Of a stretch of DNA of 64,000 bases, positions 1 to 10,849 are shown in pieces; within the stretch, counting starts at the first letter, position 1, and each line of letters begins with the position of its first letter. Origin of the DNA: Schistosoma haematobium. Lineage: Eukaryota; Platyhelminthes; Trematoda; Strigeidida; Schistosomatidae. The stretch lies in assembly GCF_000699445.3 (NCBI RefSeq), contig NC_067197.1:22489809-22553808 (forward strand). Reading direction: 5' to 3'. A program made the position numbers and the translations under genes. The notes beneath the pieces were generated by a model. The model did no database searches. It saw only the letters and a list, made by a program, of their open reading frames with translations, and was not told the origin of the DNA.

Positions 1-40
1 TGTCGAGACTCACGGGGAGAGTACTTGTCAGAAGGAGAGC

Positions 41-1099
41 TTAACGAGAAAGTGAGCGGTTTATGGTCCGCAAAAGAGTGAATTCACGGCCTTCGATATA
101 GTGTTGGAAATGCCGTACAGCACAATACATAGCTAGGAGTTCCCTACCGAATGTGCTGTACCTCGATTCGGTGTCTAGCAACCTTCTAGAGAAAAATGCC
201 AAGGGTTGCCAGGAGTTGTTAACCCATTGTCGTAAAACTCCTCCGATTGCCGAGTCGGATGCGTCTACTGCGATGCTAATGGGTGCTCGGGTGTCCTGGT
301 GTGCAAGCATTGTTGCTTTAGCGATCAGTTCCTTAACTGTGGAGAATGCTTTTCGTGCGGTGTCGTCCAAATTAATCGATTTCGCATTTCCACGAAGTTG
401 GTCGGTTAGCGGTTTCATAAGTAATGCGCATTTCGGTATGAAACGTCTATAGAAACTTACGAACCCCTTAAACGTGTGTAATTGCTTGACGGTGCTCGGT
501 TCTGGGTAATCCAGAATGGCCGCCACTTTGGTTCTAAGGGGTCGGATACCTTGAGCATCGATAGTGTGTCCTAGGAAGTCTGCCGAGTCGGTTCCGAATT
601 GGCATTTCTGAACGTTTACAGTAATGCCATGTTTTTGTGGTCGTTCGAAAACAAGATCCAGATGCTTGAGATGTGTTTCTCTGTCCGGACTTGCGATTAG
701 ACAGTCGTCAACATACGCATGTACGAAGTTGAGACCTCGAAAAACGTCGTCTATGAATCTTTGGAATGTTTGAGCAGCGTTTCGTAGACCGAAAGGCATT
801 CGCAAAAATTCATAGAGTCTGAAGGGAGTTATGATAGCTGTTTTCGGAATGTCGTCAGTAGCCATAGGGATTTGGTTATACGCTTTAACCAAGTCGATTT
901 TCGAAAAGACGGTTGTACCTTTCAAGGTAGCTGTCAAATCGTGAATGTGAGGCAACGGGTAACGATCGGGAATGGTTTCCGCGTTCAATCGCCGATAGTC
1001 ACCAGTTGGACGCCAATCGTTGCTGTCCTTTTTAGGGACCATGTGCAACGGAGATGCATATGGGCTACTTGACGGTCGTATGATTCCTAAGTCTATCAT
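41..1099 (-). pseudogene. pol: Reverse transcriptase/RNase H segment of retrotransposon pol (frameshifted)
   Basis: This is a 352-codon open segment. It contains the Gypsy-type RT blocks: an [11 protein letters not shown] block, the catalytic YVDD box (YVDDCLIAS), the LGH and FYRRFIP thumb motifs, and the start of RNase H ([10 protein letters not shown]). The last 9 or so residues leave the family sequence because the A-run at 72-75 has four bases where the plus copy has five, so RNase H is frameshifted. Upstream it is separated from protease by a break at the T-run 1130-1133, which is also present in the plus copy. RT would copy the element RNA in cytoplasmic particles; this copy is unlikely to make an intact polyprotein. 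Confidence 0.9.
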
Positions 1100-1125
1100 A
1101 TGGTCGAACTCGTTTTTCGCTAACC

Positions 1126-1638
1126 TTAGTTTTCGGGAGCTAGTCGTCGTGCTTTAGAGAATACAGGTGGTCCTGTAGTCGTGATGTGATGTGTAACATT
1201 GCTGGTTACACACGGTGGTTTCGGTTGAGTTTGTTGTATCCCAGGGTACTTATCGAGTAGTGGTTGATAGAGTGGTTCGATCATATGCTTAATTGTGACT
1301 GAGGATAATCTACAACCAGAAAAGGAAGTTACGCAAACGGACAAATTAGTGTTTCCGTCTACTAGCCTCCGTTTGCGCGTGTCGATGATCAGATTATGGT
1401 GTTGTAGAAGATCCATACCAATGATTGGCATAGAAACATCAGCAACAACGAAAATCCAGTGAATGGGTTTGCGTAAACCCACGTTAAGGTAAACGTACCT
1501 TTTGCCATGCGTAGCGATCAGTTTTCCGTTTGCCGCCTGTAAGTTTAAGGTCAATTCGTGTAGTCGGTCGTTAGGATTTGCTGGGAGAACGCTAACTTCT
1601 GCGCCAGTGTCGACGAGGTAGCGAACTCTCGTTGTCAC
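1126..1638 (-). pseudogene. pol: Retropepsin (aspartic protease) segment of pol
   Basis: This is a 170-codon open segment with the retropepsin active site [10 protein letters not shown] near its start and a second conserved block ([10 protein letters not shown]) about 60 residues later, as in Gypsy-group proteases. It begins at a GTG in the track sense, so it is a polyprotein piece with no start of its own. It ends at a TAA made by a four-base T-run (1130-1133, minus-strand A-run) immediately before the RT frame. The same stop occurs in the plus copy, so it was inherited or is a shared sequencing effect. Confidence 0.88.
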
Positions 1639-1673
1639 ATCTGAGACGAATAACAGACGGCTTTGTTAGCCGG

Positions 1674-2518
1674 CTACGGTTGCCGTTTACGCGTGCCGGC
1701 TTGGAAGTTTCCCGAGTTGTTTTTCGAGTCACTCGGTTTCGTGTTGGGAAAATTGCAGGGTTTTCTGCAATTTCTGGAAAACTTTCCATACTTGTTATGA
1801 TACCAGCGCCAGTCGGGGTTATCTGTCTCTCGTGGTCTAGAGACAGATCGCTTACGCGAAATGCTCCTACGTGGAGTGCGCGATCTCTTACGGTCGGTAT
1901 GAAGATTGAGACAACGCGTGAGTGTATGACATAACTTGATTATGTCATTCTGAGTCGTTTGAGGTTTTCTTTGACTGAAAATACCTCGGTAGTAGAAGGT
2001 TTCGTAATTTCTAAAATGCGGTCGGCAGATGCAGCTAGCTCGTCTAAGGCGTTGTTCTGGAACGAGACCAGAACTGCTTGCACCTTTTGGGGAAGTTTTG
2101 ACAAGAAGAGTTGTTTGAATAGACCTTCGTCGAAAGTTCTTGGGCCTATTACCTCTCTCATCCGTTGCAACATGTCCGTCGCAGAACCGTGTTGCAGGTC
2201 GATGTTATTGAAGAGTTGATCTAACCTCTGTCGATCGGTTAGGTCTTCTCGTTTAAGAATCGAGCGTTTAAAGATTTCGTAAGGATCGGAAACATCACTA
2301 GTAAACATACTAGGTGTTACGTACCTGTTGAATTCGCGCTGTAGTGCCTTGACTACTGCGAGGAATTGTGCACTGGTGTCGATTACGCCGTGCTCGGAGA
2401 AGTCGGCTCCTGCGTAGCAAAACCAGGCTTCGATGTTGTCCGGCCAGAAAGGCATCAGTTGAAACGAAGGCGGGGACAAAGTCTTAAGCTTGAGTACTTT
2501 GGGTGTCTGTTCAGTCAT
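1674..2518 (-). pseudogene. gag: Gag of retrotransposon, frameshifted by one base
   Basis: The likely start is the ATG at 2518 (reading MTEQTPKVLK), just downstream of the AT-rich leader. The N-terminal ~190 codons are intact and match the plus copy. A missing base in the run at 1965-1968 then throws the frame into a stop at 1940. Without it the frame would run to the TAG at 1674-1676, as in the plus copy. The C-terminal part is Arg/Ser-rich and contains a degenerate zinc-knuckle-like stretch. The role is capsid assembly and RNA binding. Confidence 0.85.
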
Positions 2519-2680
2519 GATGAAGTGTGAAGTACGATAATGAACGAGGGAAAATATATATATATCCAAGAAAAAACACGAAAAAAAATCACAATGTTTA
2601 AAAAAAATAAAAAAATAAGGCAATGATATATAAAAAATCCCAAAAAGGAACAGACTCACAGTTGCAATTAGGTGTACCAG

Positions 2681-2698
2681 ATCACGTCGGTCTCACCA
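2681..2698 (-). promoter_or_regulatory. Primer-binding site, tRNA-Trp type
   Basis: On the minus strand, 7 bases inside the LTR, is TGGTGAGACCGACGTGAT. From general knowledge of animal tRNA-Trp 3' ends (complement TGGTGACCCCGACGTGAT), 16 of 18 bases agree. It is the same as the plus copy at 5916-5933. Confidence 0.75.
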
Positions 2699-2705
2699 AT
2701 GAGGA

Positions 2706-3022
2706 TGTCACAGGTATTCAGTGTTTGACAACGCTTCTACCAGTAACACCTTCTAATATATTTCGTTCCCACCCAGAGAAATCAAAAGACAGAGTCGAGG
2801 AGATCGGAAGAGTATATTTGGCGATGACCAATATATCGGAATTCTCTGATCTAATCTGGCTAGCGATTGCGGTTGATGTTGAGCACGGCGTTACCACACG
2901 TGATCTGGTGCGGATGCCTGACCGAGCGCCTTCAGCTAGATGAGTCCACTAAAACATATGGTCAGCATCCAATGTCGAAAACTTACAGAGCTATTTATTT
3001 TGGGGATTTATTTACCGCTACA
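2706..3022 (-). repeat. 5' LTR of the inverted retrotransposon copy
   Basis: This is a 317-bp LTR beginning TGTAGCGG and ending CTGTGACA on the minus strand, with TG..CA termini. It matches 5592-5908 and 10535-10849. Like the plus copy's 3' LTR it reads GCGGTAAAT near its start, where the plus 5' LTR reads GCGGAAAAT. Confidence 0.93.
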
Positions 3023-5591
3023 CAGTCTTTCATCATACAGCACTCTGTGATTCCAGGAATCAACTTAGTTGATGTTCTTTGAATCTTTTATGACACTTTT
3101 GAGACAGAGGATAGTTGGTCATGCCGATTGCTGAAGTGTGAGATGAACAAACACTATATATAAGGCAACAATTATTTCGACATTTAAAAGGCAAAACATT
3201 AAGTCTTGGTTAAAGGGTTCTGAAAAAGCATTTAGCGACAACCGCTTGGGCGTGCTTGGGCTTCAAACATTTACTGATAGCAACTCCGATATCAGTGTGT
3301 ATCTTCATTACGTACTTCTGTCATGCCCCCTGTAGGAGCGTGTGTCGATCACCAGGTTTCTTCAGCCAACCCTGTCCTGGGCAACACTTTCAGTTCCAGT
3401 TGCTGTTCACTCTTTTTACGTCTGCTTCCAATTCTCAGTGCAATGTGTTCTTCGGCCTCCCTCTTTTCCGTTTCCCTTAAGGATTCTAAGTTAGCACATG
3501 CTTCGTGATGTATGTAGATTATTTCCAGCGCCTTTTCTTAATTTGCTCCGCAGCTGGAACCTGGTTTGTCCTCTCCCACAATAGGTTGGTGCCGATGATA
3601 TCCGGTCAACGGGCATTGGGTATCCTGAAGAGACAACTGTTTATAAATACTTGTATATCTTCAACAATGGTTGTGTCTAGTAGCAGAAACAATAAATCAA
3701 ATGACTTATTTTAATATCCAGAGTATTTTCCCGCCAATGTTCTGGATTCTCCCCAGAAACGTTTTTTAGTGTGGCTACTACAAGATGATTTGTATGAATA
3801 TTTTAGAAGCAGACAGCCGTATGAAGACACTCACTTCTGACTGAAGCTTACTTAGTTCCAATTTTTGAGTATTTTTGCCATGCTTTGGGAGGTTATTAGC
3901 CCCAGAAATGAAGAAACGATGAGCCATGTTACCACAGAAGTGGTCATTTAAGATAATGGGTTATTGTATTGGGACATCTCTCAGTTTACAAAAAGATAGG
4001 GTATGGTGGCAAATAAATCTCCTGAATAAGTCACTGCAAATTATTGACACTGACGTTGATTACTCTAGTTTCACCGAACAAATAACAGGCTGAGGACGCC
4101 CGACCAAGCATCCACACCGGGCCATGTTTTTGGTACACTGGGCTGCACACCTCCTAGAACAACAAAACTGCCTCGATTTAGTACACTAAGGTGAATCAAC
4201 TTATAATTCAATGTACTTCTGCATCTCGTCATCTTTGACTTTCCATCTTGCTAGCTTTGGGATCATCACATAAGAGGAGATTTTGAAAATATGATTGTCG
4301 AATTTCGTTTATCCGTCACGCACTATACTGCTGAGGTGCGACATGATCAAAAATACCAGAAGATATACTGCCAGTCTATCTCTTGACTCGAAGTGTGATA
4401 TACATATATAAAACACAACATGTACACATAATTACCGACGCACATGCACTTCCTTGTAGTTTATAAAACATCATAGTGATAATTAAACGGGAATGTCGCA
4501 TCTTTTGTACTTGTTAGTGACTTCTCAACACCATATGGAACCCTTAAAAGAAGGTCCCTCCTCATTCAACAGAAACAAATTTTATCATTTTAGTCATTGA
4601 AGAGTTTTGAATGAAGTTAGGGTCGGTAAACTATAACATTCTTAGTTGAGCGTTTGAGTCATTTGAGAATCTTCTAATAAGATTAAAACGTTAGTGACTG
4701 AAAGATTTTTTGTGCTTAAAATTATGACCTCAAGCTCAACTTGCAATAAATACTTACAAACACTACCTATAAAATTTTTCCGTCTTTATTTGATGATCGG
4801 TAAATATAGGTCCTACAAATTGGCCTCAAATCATAGTCAAATTGTTTGTCATACTGGAAGAATCTCTATCTTTTAAGAGGAATCACTGGGCGTTGATGTT
4901 TATCACACCTAATCGAGACCTTTGCTGATACATGGCAGTTGGAGTTTAACTGTCTAAAGATGGTGTTTGTGGTAGCCTGATTATAACTGAGTTATTTTCC
5001 CTTTAGGCTCTCGACCATGAATATATTAGGTGAGATTTCATATGTTCTCTGAACGATCCATTATATTAAAATATCCTTGAAGCCTGGTTAGGAAGTTCAG
5101 AGCCAGAGTCATTATATAGTATAGCTTCAACGAAAGATTGTGTGAGTCAAGCAGTTACATTCCTCTAGTTTGCTCTGAACGAGATGGTAATATCATGTCA
5201 AATACACTGCGGAATCCACACGCCCAAGTACTAACACAGTTGACACATCTTGGACAATATTAAGATCATGTACAGGATTAATTGAGCATGGGTAAGGTAC
5301 TTGTTTACAATCCATTTTCATGAGGTCTCATATAGCTAGAATATGAAGTCTGAAACAACTAGTCAAAGCGTTTAAAGGCCCTGGGTAGCTAAAGCGGTAA
5401 GCTTAACTTTTTTAACAAGCGCTTTAATACGATACGTCAATAGCGAGAACCCAACCTATAAGAGCTTATCAGGTTTGAGGTTATTGGAAATAATAACCTG
5501 TTTCCTGTGTTATAAACATCTGTTTGAGTTGTCTCAGAAGTATGACTATAAAAAGTTTTGACATTGATATGCCCAAGTATTTTGATAACCT
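3023..5591. other. Spacer between the two inverted retrotransposon copies
   Basis: This is non-coding AT-rich DNA with only short spurious frames, except for a LINE scrap near 3256-3520. It contains no second LTR, so the copies are independent insertions or the product of a rearrangement, not one nested element. Confidence 0.6.
3256..3520 (-). mobile_element. LINE C-terminal fragment, degenerate
   Basis: Read on the minus strand, this encodes pieces of the charged C-terminal tail typical of schistosome RTE-like LINEs, for example REAEEHIALRIGSRRKK. The same tail appears at 13850-14150 and 56055-56270. Frames are broken. Confidence 0.5.
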
Positions 5592-5908
5592 TGTAGCGGA
5601 AAATAAATCCCCAAAATAAATAGCTCTGTAAGTTTTCGACATTGGATGCTGACCATATGTTTTAGTGGACTCATCTAGCTGAAGGCGCTCGGTCAGGCAT
5701 CCGCACCAGATCACGTGTGGTAACGCCGTGCTCAACATCAACCGCAATCGCTAGCCAGATTAGATCAGAGAATTCCGATATATTGGTCATCGCCAAATAT
5801 ACTCTTCCGATCTCCTCGACTCTGTCTTTTGATTTCTCTGGGTGGGAACGAAATATATTAGAAGGTGTTACTGGTAGAAGCGTTGTCAAACACTGAATAC
5901 CTGTGACA
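5592..5908 (+). repeat. 5' LTR
   Basis: A 317-bp LTR with TGTAGCGG at its 5' end and CTGTGACA at its 3' end. It would carry the element's promoter and polyadenylation signals; no clear TATA box could be assigned by eye. Confidence 0.93.
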
Positions 5909-5915
5909 TCCTCAT

Positions 5916-5933
5916 TGGTGAGACCGACGTGAT
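5916..5933 (+). promoter_or_regulatory. Primer-binding site, tRNA-Trp type
   Basis: TGGTGAGACCGACGTGAT starts 7 bases after the LTR. It matches the complement of animal tRNA-Trp 3' ends except at two adjacent bases. tRNA-Trp priming is characteristic of the CsRn1/Kabuki clade, which includes Boudicca of S. mansoni. Confidence 0.75.
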
Positions 5934-6096
5934 CTGGTACACCTAATTGCAACTGTGAGTCTGTTCCTTTTTGGGATTTTTTATATATCATTGCCTTATT
6001 TTTTTATTTTTTTTAAACATTGTGATTTTTTTTCGTGTTTTTTCTTGGATATATATATATTTTCCCCTCGTTCATTATCGTACTTCACACTTCATC

Positions 6097-6942
6097 ATGA
6101 CTGAACAGACACCCAAAGTACTCAAGCTTAAGACTTTGTCCCCGCCTTCGTTTCAACTGATGCCTTTCTGGCCGGACAACATCGAAGCCTGGTTTTGCTA
6201 CGCAGGAGCCGACTTCTCCGAGCACGGCGTAATCGACACCAGTGCACAATTCCTCGCAGTAGTCAAGGCACTACAGCGCGAATTCAACAGGTACGTAACA
6301 CCTAGTATGTTTACTAGTGATGTTTCCGATCCTTACGAAATCTTTAAACGCTCGATTCTTAAACGAGAAGACCTAACCGATCGACAGAGGTTAGATCAAC
6401 TCTTCAATAACATCGACCTGCAACACGGTTCTGCGACGGACATGTTGCAACGGATGAGAGAGGTAATAGGCCCAAGAACTTTCGACGAAGGTCTATTCAA
6501 ACAACTCTTCTTGTCAAAACTTCCCCAAAAGGTGCAAGCAGTTCTGGTCTCGTTCCAGAACAACGCCTTAGACGAGCTAGCTGCATCTGCCGACCGCATT
6601 TTAGAAATTACGAAACCTTCTACTACCGAGGTATTTTCAGTCAAAGAAAAACCTCAAACGACTCAGAATGACATAATCAAGTTATGTCATACACTCACGC
6701 GTTGTCTCAATCTTCATACCGACCGTAAGAGATCGCGCACTCCACGTAGGAGCATTTCGCGTAAGCGATCTGTCTCTAGACCACGAGAGACAGATAACCC
6801 CGACTGGCGCTGGTATCATAACAAGTATGGAAAGTTTTCCAGAAATTGCAGAAAACCCTGCAATTTTCCCAACACGAAACCGAGTGACTCGAAAAACAAC
6901 TCGGGAAACTTCCAAGCCGGCACGCGTAAACGGCAACCGTAG
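6097..6942 (+). CDS. gag: Gag polyprotein of the LTR retrotransposon
   Basis: A 281-residue frame from the first good ATG after the AT-rich leader; the frame is open further upstream but without an ATG context. The N-terminal ~190 residues (starting MTEQTPKVLK, then FWPDNIEAWF) are the capsid-like part shared with other flatworm Gypsy elements. The tail is Arg/Ser-rich and has a zinc-knuckle-like stretch with WYHNKYG and NCRKPC, in which the usual first Cys appears to be Arg (CGC). Gag packages the RNA and forms the particle. It stops at 6940-6942 just before the protease frame opens at 6951, so gag and pol do not overlap in this copy. Confidence 0.88.
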   Translation: MTEQTPKVLKLKTLSPPSFQLMPFWPDNIEAWFCYAGADFSEHGVIDTSAQFLAVVKALQREFNRYVTPSMFTSDVSDPYEIFKRSILKREDLTDRQRLDQLFNNIDLQHGSATDMLQRMREVIGPRTFDEGLFKQLFLSKLPQKVQAVLVSFQNNALDELAASADRILEITKPSTTEVFSVKEKPQTTQNDIIKLCHTLTRCLNLHTDRKRSRTPRRSISRKRSVSRPRETDNPDWRWYHNKYGKFSRNCRKPCNFPNTKPSDSKNNSGNFQAGTRKRQP

Positions 6943-6950
6943 CCGGCTAA

Positions 6951-7490
6951 CAAAGCCGTCTGTTATTCGTCTCAGATGTGACAACGAGAGTTCGCTACCT
7001 CGTCGACACTGGCGCAGAAGTTAGCGTTCTCCCAGCAAATCCTAACGACCGACTACACGAATTGACCTTAAACTTACAGGCGGCAAACGGAAAACTGATC
7101 GCTACGCATGGCAAAAGGTACGTTTACCTTAACGTGGGTTTACGCAAACCCATTCACTGGATTTTCGTTGTTGCTGATGTTTCTATGCCAATCATTGGTA
7201 TGGATCTTCTACAACACCATAATCTGATCATCGACACGCGCAAACGGAGGCTAGTAGACGGAAACACTAATTTGTCCGTTTGCGTAACTTCCTTTTCTGG
7301 TTGTAGATTATCCTCAGTCACAATTAAGCATATGATCGAACCACTCTATCAACCACTACTCGATAAGTACCCTGGGATACAACAAACTCAACCGAAACCA
7401 CCGTGTGTAACCAGCAATGTTACACATCACATCACGACTACAGGACCACCTGTATTCTCTAAAGCACGACGACTAGCTCCCGAAAACTAA
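6951..7490 (+). CDS. pol: Retropepsin segment of pol
   Basis: This frame opens after the TAA at 6948-6950 and carries the aspartic protease site [10 protein letters not shown], then [10 protein letters not shown]. It would cleave the Gag-Pol polyprotein. It has no ATG start, which fits expression as part of a polyprotein. It ends at TAA 7488-7490, created where an A-run of four (7483-7486) shifts the frame; the RT frame continues one base back. The identical run occurs in the inverted copy. Confidence 0.85.
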   Translation, partial: QSRLLFVSDVTTRVRYLVDTGAEVSVLPANPNDRLHELTLNLQAANGKLIATHGKRYVYLNVGLRKPIHWIFVVADVSMPIIGMDLLQHHNLIIDTRKRRLVDGNTNLSVCVTSFSGCRLSSVTIKHMIEPLYQPLLDKYPGIQQTQPKPPCVTSNVTHHITTTGPPVFSKARRLAPEN

Positions 7491-7492
7491 GG

Positions 7493-8677
7493 TTAGCGAA
7501 AAACGAGTTCGACCATATGATAGACTTAGGAATCATACGACCGTCAAGTAGCCCATATGCATCTCCGTTGCACATGGTCCCTAAAAAGGACAGCAACGAT
7601 TGGCGTCCAACTGGTGACTATCGGCGATTGAACGCGGAAACCATTCCCGATCGTTACCCGCTGCCTCACATTCACGATTTGACAGCTACCTTGAAAGGTA
7701 CAACCGTCTTTTCGAAAATCGACTTGGTTAAAGCGTATAACCAAATCCCTATGGCTACTGACGACATTCCGAAAACAGCTATCATAACTCCCTTCAGACT
7801 CTATGAATTTTTGCGAATGCCTTTCGGTCTACGAAACGCTGCTCAAACATTCCAAAGATTCATAGACGACGTTTTTCGAGGTCTCAACTTCGTACATGCG
7901 TATGTTGACGACTGTCTAATCGCAAGTCCGGACAGAGAAACACATCTCAAGCATCTGGATCTTGTTTTCGAACGACCACAAAAACATGGCATTACTGTAA
8001 ACGTTCAGAAATGCCAATTCGGAACCGACTCGGCAGACTTCCTAGGACACACTATCGATGCTCAAGGTATCCGACCCCTTAGAACCAAAGTGGCGGCCAT
8101 TCTGGATTACCCAGAACCGAGCACCGTCAAGCAATTACACACGTTTAAGGGGTTCGTAAGTTTCTATAGACGTTTCATACCGAAATGCGCATTACTTATG
8201 AAACCGCTAACCGACCAACTTCGTGGAAATGCGAAATCGATTAATTTGGACGACACCGCACGAAAAGCATTCTCCACAGTTAAGGAACTGATCGCTAAAG
8301 CAACAATGCTTGCACACCAGGACACCCGAGCACCCATTAGCATCGCAGTAGACGCATCCGACTCGGCAATCGGAGGAGTTTTACGACAATGGGTTAACAA
8401 CTCCTGGCAACCCTTGGCATTTTTCTCTAGAAGGTTGCTAGACACCGAATCGAGGTACAGCACATTCGGTAGGGAACTCCTAGCTATGTATTGTGCTGTA
8501 CGGCATTTCCAACACTATATCGAAGGCCGTGAATTCACTCTTTTTGCGGACCATAAACCGCTCACTTTCTCGTTAAGCTCTCCTTCTGACAAGTACTCTC
8601 CCGTGAGTCTCGACAACTGGACTACATTTCGCAGTTTACTTCAGATATTCAACACATCTCTGGAGCAAACAATGTAG
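7493..8677 (+). CDS. pol: Reverse transcriptase/RNase H segment of pol, frameshifted at the 3' end
   Basis: RT motifs occur in order: MVPKK and [11 protein letters not shown] fingers, [13 protein letters not shown] palm, [15 protein letters not shown], the catalytic YVDD box at ~7903-7911, FLGHTID, and FYRRFIP thumb. RNase H follows with [12 protein letters not shown] and the DHKPL block. After ~8602 the frame departs from the family: the C-run at 8600-8602 has three bases where the inverted copy has four, so the end of RNase H is read from another frame. It makes cDNA from element RNA using tRNA-Trp as primer. In this copy it cannot join integrase without a frameshift. Confidence 0.9.
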   Translation, partial: LAKNEFDHMIDLGIIRPSSSPYASPLHMVPKKDSNDWRPTGDYRRLNAETIPDRYPLPHIHDLTATLKGTTVFSKIDLVKAYNQIPMATDDIPKTAIITPFRLYEFLRMPFGLRNAAQTFQRFIDDVFRGLNFVHAYVDDCLIASPDRETHLKHLDLVFERPQKHGITVNVQKCQFGTDSADFLGHTIDAQGIRPLRTKVAAILDYPEPSTVKQLHTFKGFVSFYRRFIPKCALLMKPLTDQLRGNAKSINLDDTARKAFSTVKELIAKATMLAHQDTRAPISIAVDASDSAIGGVLRQWVNNSWQPLAFFSRRLLDTESRYSTFGRELLAMYCAVRHFQHYIEGREFTLFADHKPLTFSLSSPSDKYSPVSLDNWTTFRSLLQIFNTSLEQTM

Positions 8678-10059
8678 TTGCAGACGCCTTATCTCGCATA
8701 ACTTCCTTGAATAGTCTCCAAGGAATCGACCTTCTGAAACTCGCCGAGCTTCAAAAAGAAGACAGTGATCTTCAGCACGAGTTATCGTCCACAACACTTA
8801 AACTACGTATCAAACAGATGGGAACAGGTAAGGAAACCTTACTTTGTGACACATCTACAGGTAGGGATCGCCCAATCGTGCCGAAACATCATCGACGCAA
8901 TGTCTTCAATACATTGCACAAACTTTCTCATCCAGGTGTTCGTGCAACCATCAAGCTTATAGCAGAAAGGTTTTGCTGGTCTGGCATGAATAAAGACGTG
9001 AGGGAGTGGGCACGCTCCTGTGTAAGCTGCCAAAAATCTAAGGTTATCAGACACAATAAATGTCCCCTAGGCTCGTTTAAAACTCCCGATGCTCGTTTCG
9101 ACCATGTTCATCTGGATTTGGTAGGACCTTTACCAGATTCAAATGGATACTCTTACCTCTTAACCTGCGTAGACCGTTTCACTCGATGGCCAGAAGCAGT
9201 ACCTATCAAGGACATCACTGCTGAAACAGTGGCCCGCACATTCGTCGAACGATGGGTAGCAAACTTCGGCTGCCCTTCAACCATCACTACAGACCGCGGA
9301 CGTCAGTTTGAATCTGATCTTTTCCGTCGTCTGACCACACTTTTAGGAACCACTCGCTTCCGAACGACTGCCTACCACCCACAAGCAAACGGGTTGGTAG
9401 AACGCTTTCACCGACAACTAAAAGCTTCACTATCAGCTGCAAGCGTTTCACAGTGGACCGACGCTCTTCCACTCGTCTTACTAGGTATTCGCAATGCAGT
9501 GAAAGCTGACATTGGATACACTGCGGCTCAACTCGTTTATGGAACGACACTTCGACTTCCAGGAGAATTCGTGGATCCTTCGTTCTCTTCAATGAACATG
9601 GATCTAACCTCCTACACGAACAGGCTTACAAACGCAATGCGTTCAGTTAAACCTGCTTCCACTCGACCTCAATCAACTGATGTTTTCGTTCAACCTGACT
9701 TACGATATAGTACACACGTTTTCGTTCGTCGAGACTCGCATCGACGACCATTCGAATCAGCATACGAAGGACCCTTCAAAGTTCTTCAACGTGAATCTAA
9801 GTACTATGTAGTCGATAAGAACGGAACCAACGATAGCATCAGCATCGATCGCTTAAAAGCAGCGTATTTAGAAGGAAATCCTATTCACGTCGACTTTCCT
9901 TCGGTACAATCGCACAACGCGACTCCTACACTCATAATTCCTCAACCGACAACCAACACTAGCGATGATACTCCGAATGTATCTGAAAATAAACCTAAAA
10001 CGACGCGTTCTGGAAGAAGAGTAAGATTTCCAGAACATTTAAACGACTACTGCACGTAA
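8611..10059 (+). CDS. pol: RNase H tail and integrase segment of pol
   Basis: The frame regained after the 8600-8602 break holds the RNase H end (VADALSRI) and then integrase. The HHCC zinc domain spans about 8890-9045 ([10 protein letters not shown]). The DDE core has the first Asp in HLDLVGPLP, the second in [10 protein letters not shown], and the Glu in [16 protein letters not shown]. The C-terminal region resembles other CsRn1-type integrases (R/K-rich, ending [14 protein letters not shown]); no chromodomain is recognisable. It catalyses insertion of the cDNA. There is no start codon; it is a polyprotein part. Confidence 0.9.
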   Translation, partial: RQLDYISQFTSDIQHISGANNVVADALSRITSLNSLQGIDLLKLAELQKEDSDLQHELSSTTLKLRIKQMGTGKETLLCDTSTGRDRPIVPKHHRRNVFNTLHKLSHPGVRATIKLIAERFCWSGMNKDVREWARSCVSCQKSKVIRHNKCPLGSFKTPDARFDHVHLDLVGPLPDSNGYSYLLTCVDRFTRWPEAVPIKDITAETVARTFVERWVANFGCPSTITTDRGRQFESDLFRRLTTLLGTTRFRTTAYHPQANGLVERFHRQLKASLSAASVSQWTDALPLVLLGIRNAVKADIGYTAAQLVYGTTLRLPGEFVDPSFSSMNMDLTSYTNRLTNAMRSVKPASTRPQSTDVFVQPDLRYSTHVFVRRDSHRRPFESAYEGPFKVLQRESKYYVVDKNGTNDSISIDRLKAAYLEGNPIHVDFPSVQSHNATPTLIIPQPTTNTSDDTPNVSENKPKTTRSGRRVRFPEHLNDYCT

Positions 10060-10534
10060 GGCACTACTCGACATTTTATATTATCTCGACTTTTCTTTTT
10101 ACGATATATATTATATTTAAAAAAAAACAATTTTAATATGCCTATATATTTATATTTTTTTAAAAAAACAAAAAACAAAAAAACATTTTTTTAACGCTAT
10201 TACGTGTGCTTGAGTTTGTTTTCCATTTTGTTTCGCCGACATTGTGTTTTTACGCACATACGAGTGTATTTCAACATGCACTTACACTTTCTTTTTTCTT
10301 TCCCAGGACGGCTGGAAAAGAACGATGCAGTTTACGAGGAGTCGAAATTTTCGTTGTAACTCTTTCTTTTTTTACTATGTTGTACCTCGGTCCCATATAG
10401 TAAGGAAAGACGACCAGACGCTGCTACACTTAGTAAGCTATCAGAAGAGTGTTTACCAACGACAAACTCGTTGGGTTTAAACTTCTGGCTGGCCACGTCT
10501 TAGGGTCGTCACTGCCCCACTAGGGGGAGTGATC
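10060..10534 (+). other. 3' untranslated region and polypurine tract of the retrotransposon
   Basis: An AT-rich leader-like stretch with long A and T runs follows the integrase stop. Immediately before the 3' LTR is a purine-rich run (about 10522-10532, AGGGGGAGTGA) that would prime plus-strand DNA synthesis. Confidence 0.7.
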
Positions 10535-10849
10535 TGTAGCGGTAAATAAATCCCCAAAATAAATAGCTCTGTAAGTTTTCGACATTGGATGCTGACCATA
10601 TGTTTTAGTGGACTCATCTAGCTGAAGGCGCTCGGTCAGGCATCCGCACCAGATCACGTGTGGTAACGCCGTGCTCAACATCAACCGCAATCGCTAGCCA
10701 GATTAGATCAGAGAATTCCGATATATTGGTCATCGCCAAATATACTCTTCCGATCTCCTCGACTGTCTTTTGATTTCTCTGGGTGGGAATGAAATATATT
10801 AGAAGGTGTTACTGGTAGAAGCGTTGTCAAACACTGAATACCTGTGACA
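10535..10849 (+). repeat. 3' LTR
   Basis: A 315-bp LTR. It differs from the 5' LTR by A to T near the start, loss of a CT pair in the CTCTGTC stretch, and C to T in GGGAACG. It ends CTGTGACA at 10849 and lies 715 bp upstream of the eIF4E start codon, in the same orientation. Confidence 0.93.

Larger units (their letters stand above)
1..3022 (-). mobile_element. 5' part of CsRn1/Boudicca-type LTR retrotransposon, inverted copy
   Basis: Read on the minus strand this runs LTR (3022-2706), primer-binding site, gag, protease, reverse transcriptase/RNase H and is cut by the window edge before integrase. It is almost identical to 5592-8615 on the other strand. It differs mainly by homopolymer-length changes: a T-run in gag (1965-1968) and an A-run in RNase H (72-75) are each one base shorter here, while the G-run at 14-17 is one base longer than its counterpart. 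Clade assignment rests on the tRNA-Trp-like primer site, short LTRs and gag/pol style; the family name is an inference. Confidence 0.9.
5592..10849 (+). mobile_element. Full-length CsRn1/Boudicca-type LTR retrotransposon
   Basis: This 5258-bp element has LTRs at 5592-5908 and 10535-10849, a tRNA-Trp-type primer site, gag, protease, RT/RNase H, integrase and a purine tract. The LTRs differ by two substitutions and one 2-bp deletion, indicating a recent insertion. Five-base flanks are AACCT on the left and TCATC on the right, so no target-site duplication is visible. The order protease-RT-RNase H-integrase is that of the Gypsy (Metaviridae-like) group. Pol is interrupted by frame changes at 7483-7490 and 8600-8602. 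Confidence 0.95.

Noticed and set aside
153..452. Plus-strand frames inside the retrotransposon (153-452, 872-1072, 1632-1934) and their mirror frames in the other copy
   Set aside because: Shadows of gag/pol on the opposite strand.
10206..10480. Short frames after integrase as an env-like gene
   Set aside because: They are in the AT-rich 3' UTR, overlap each other, and show no signal peptide plus transmembrane pattern of an envelope.
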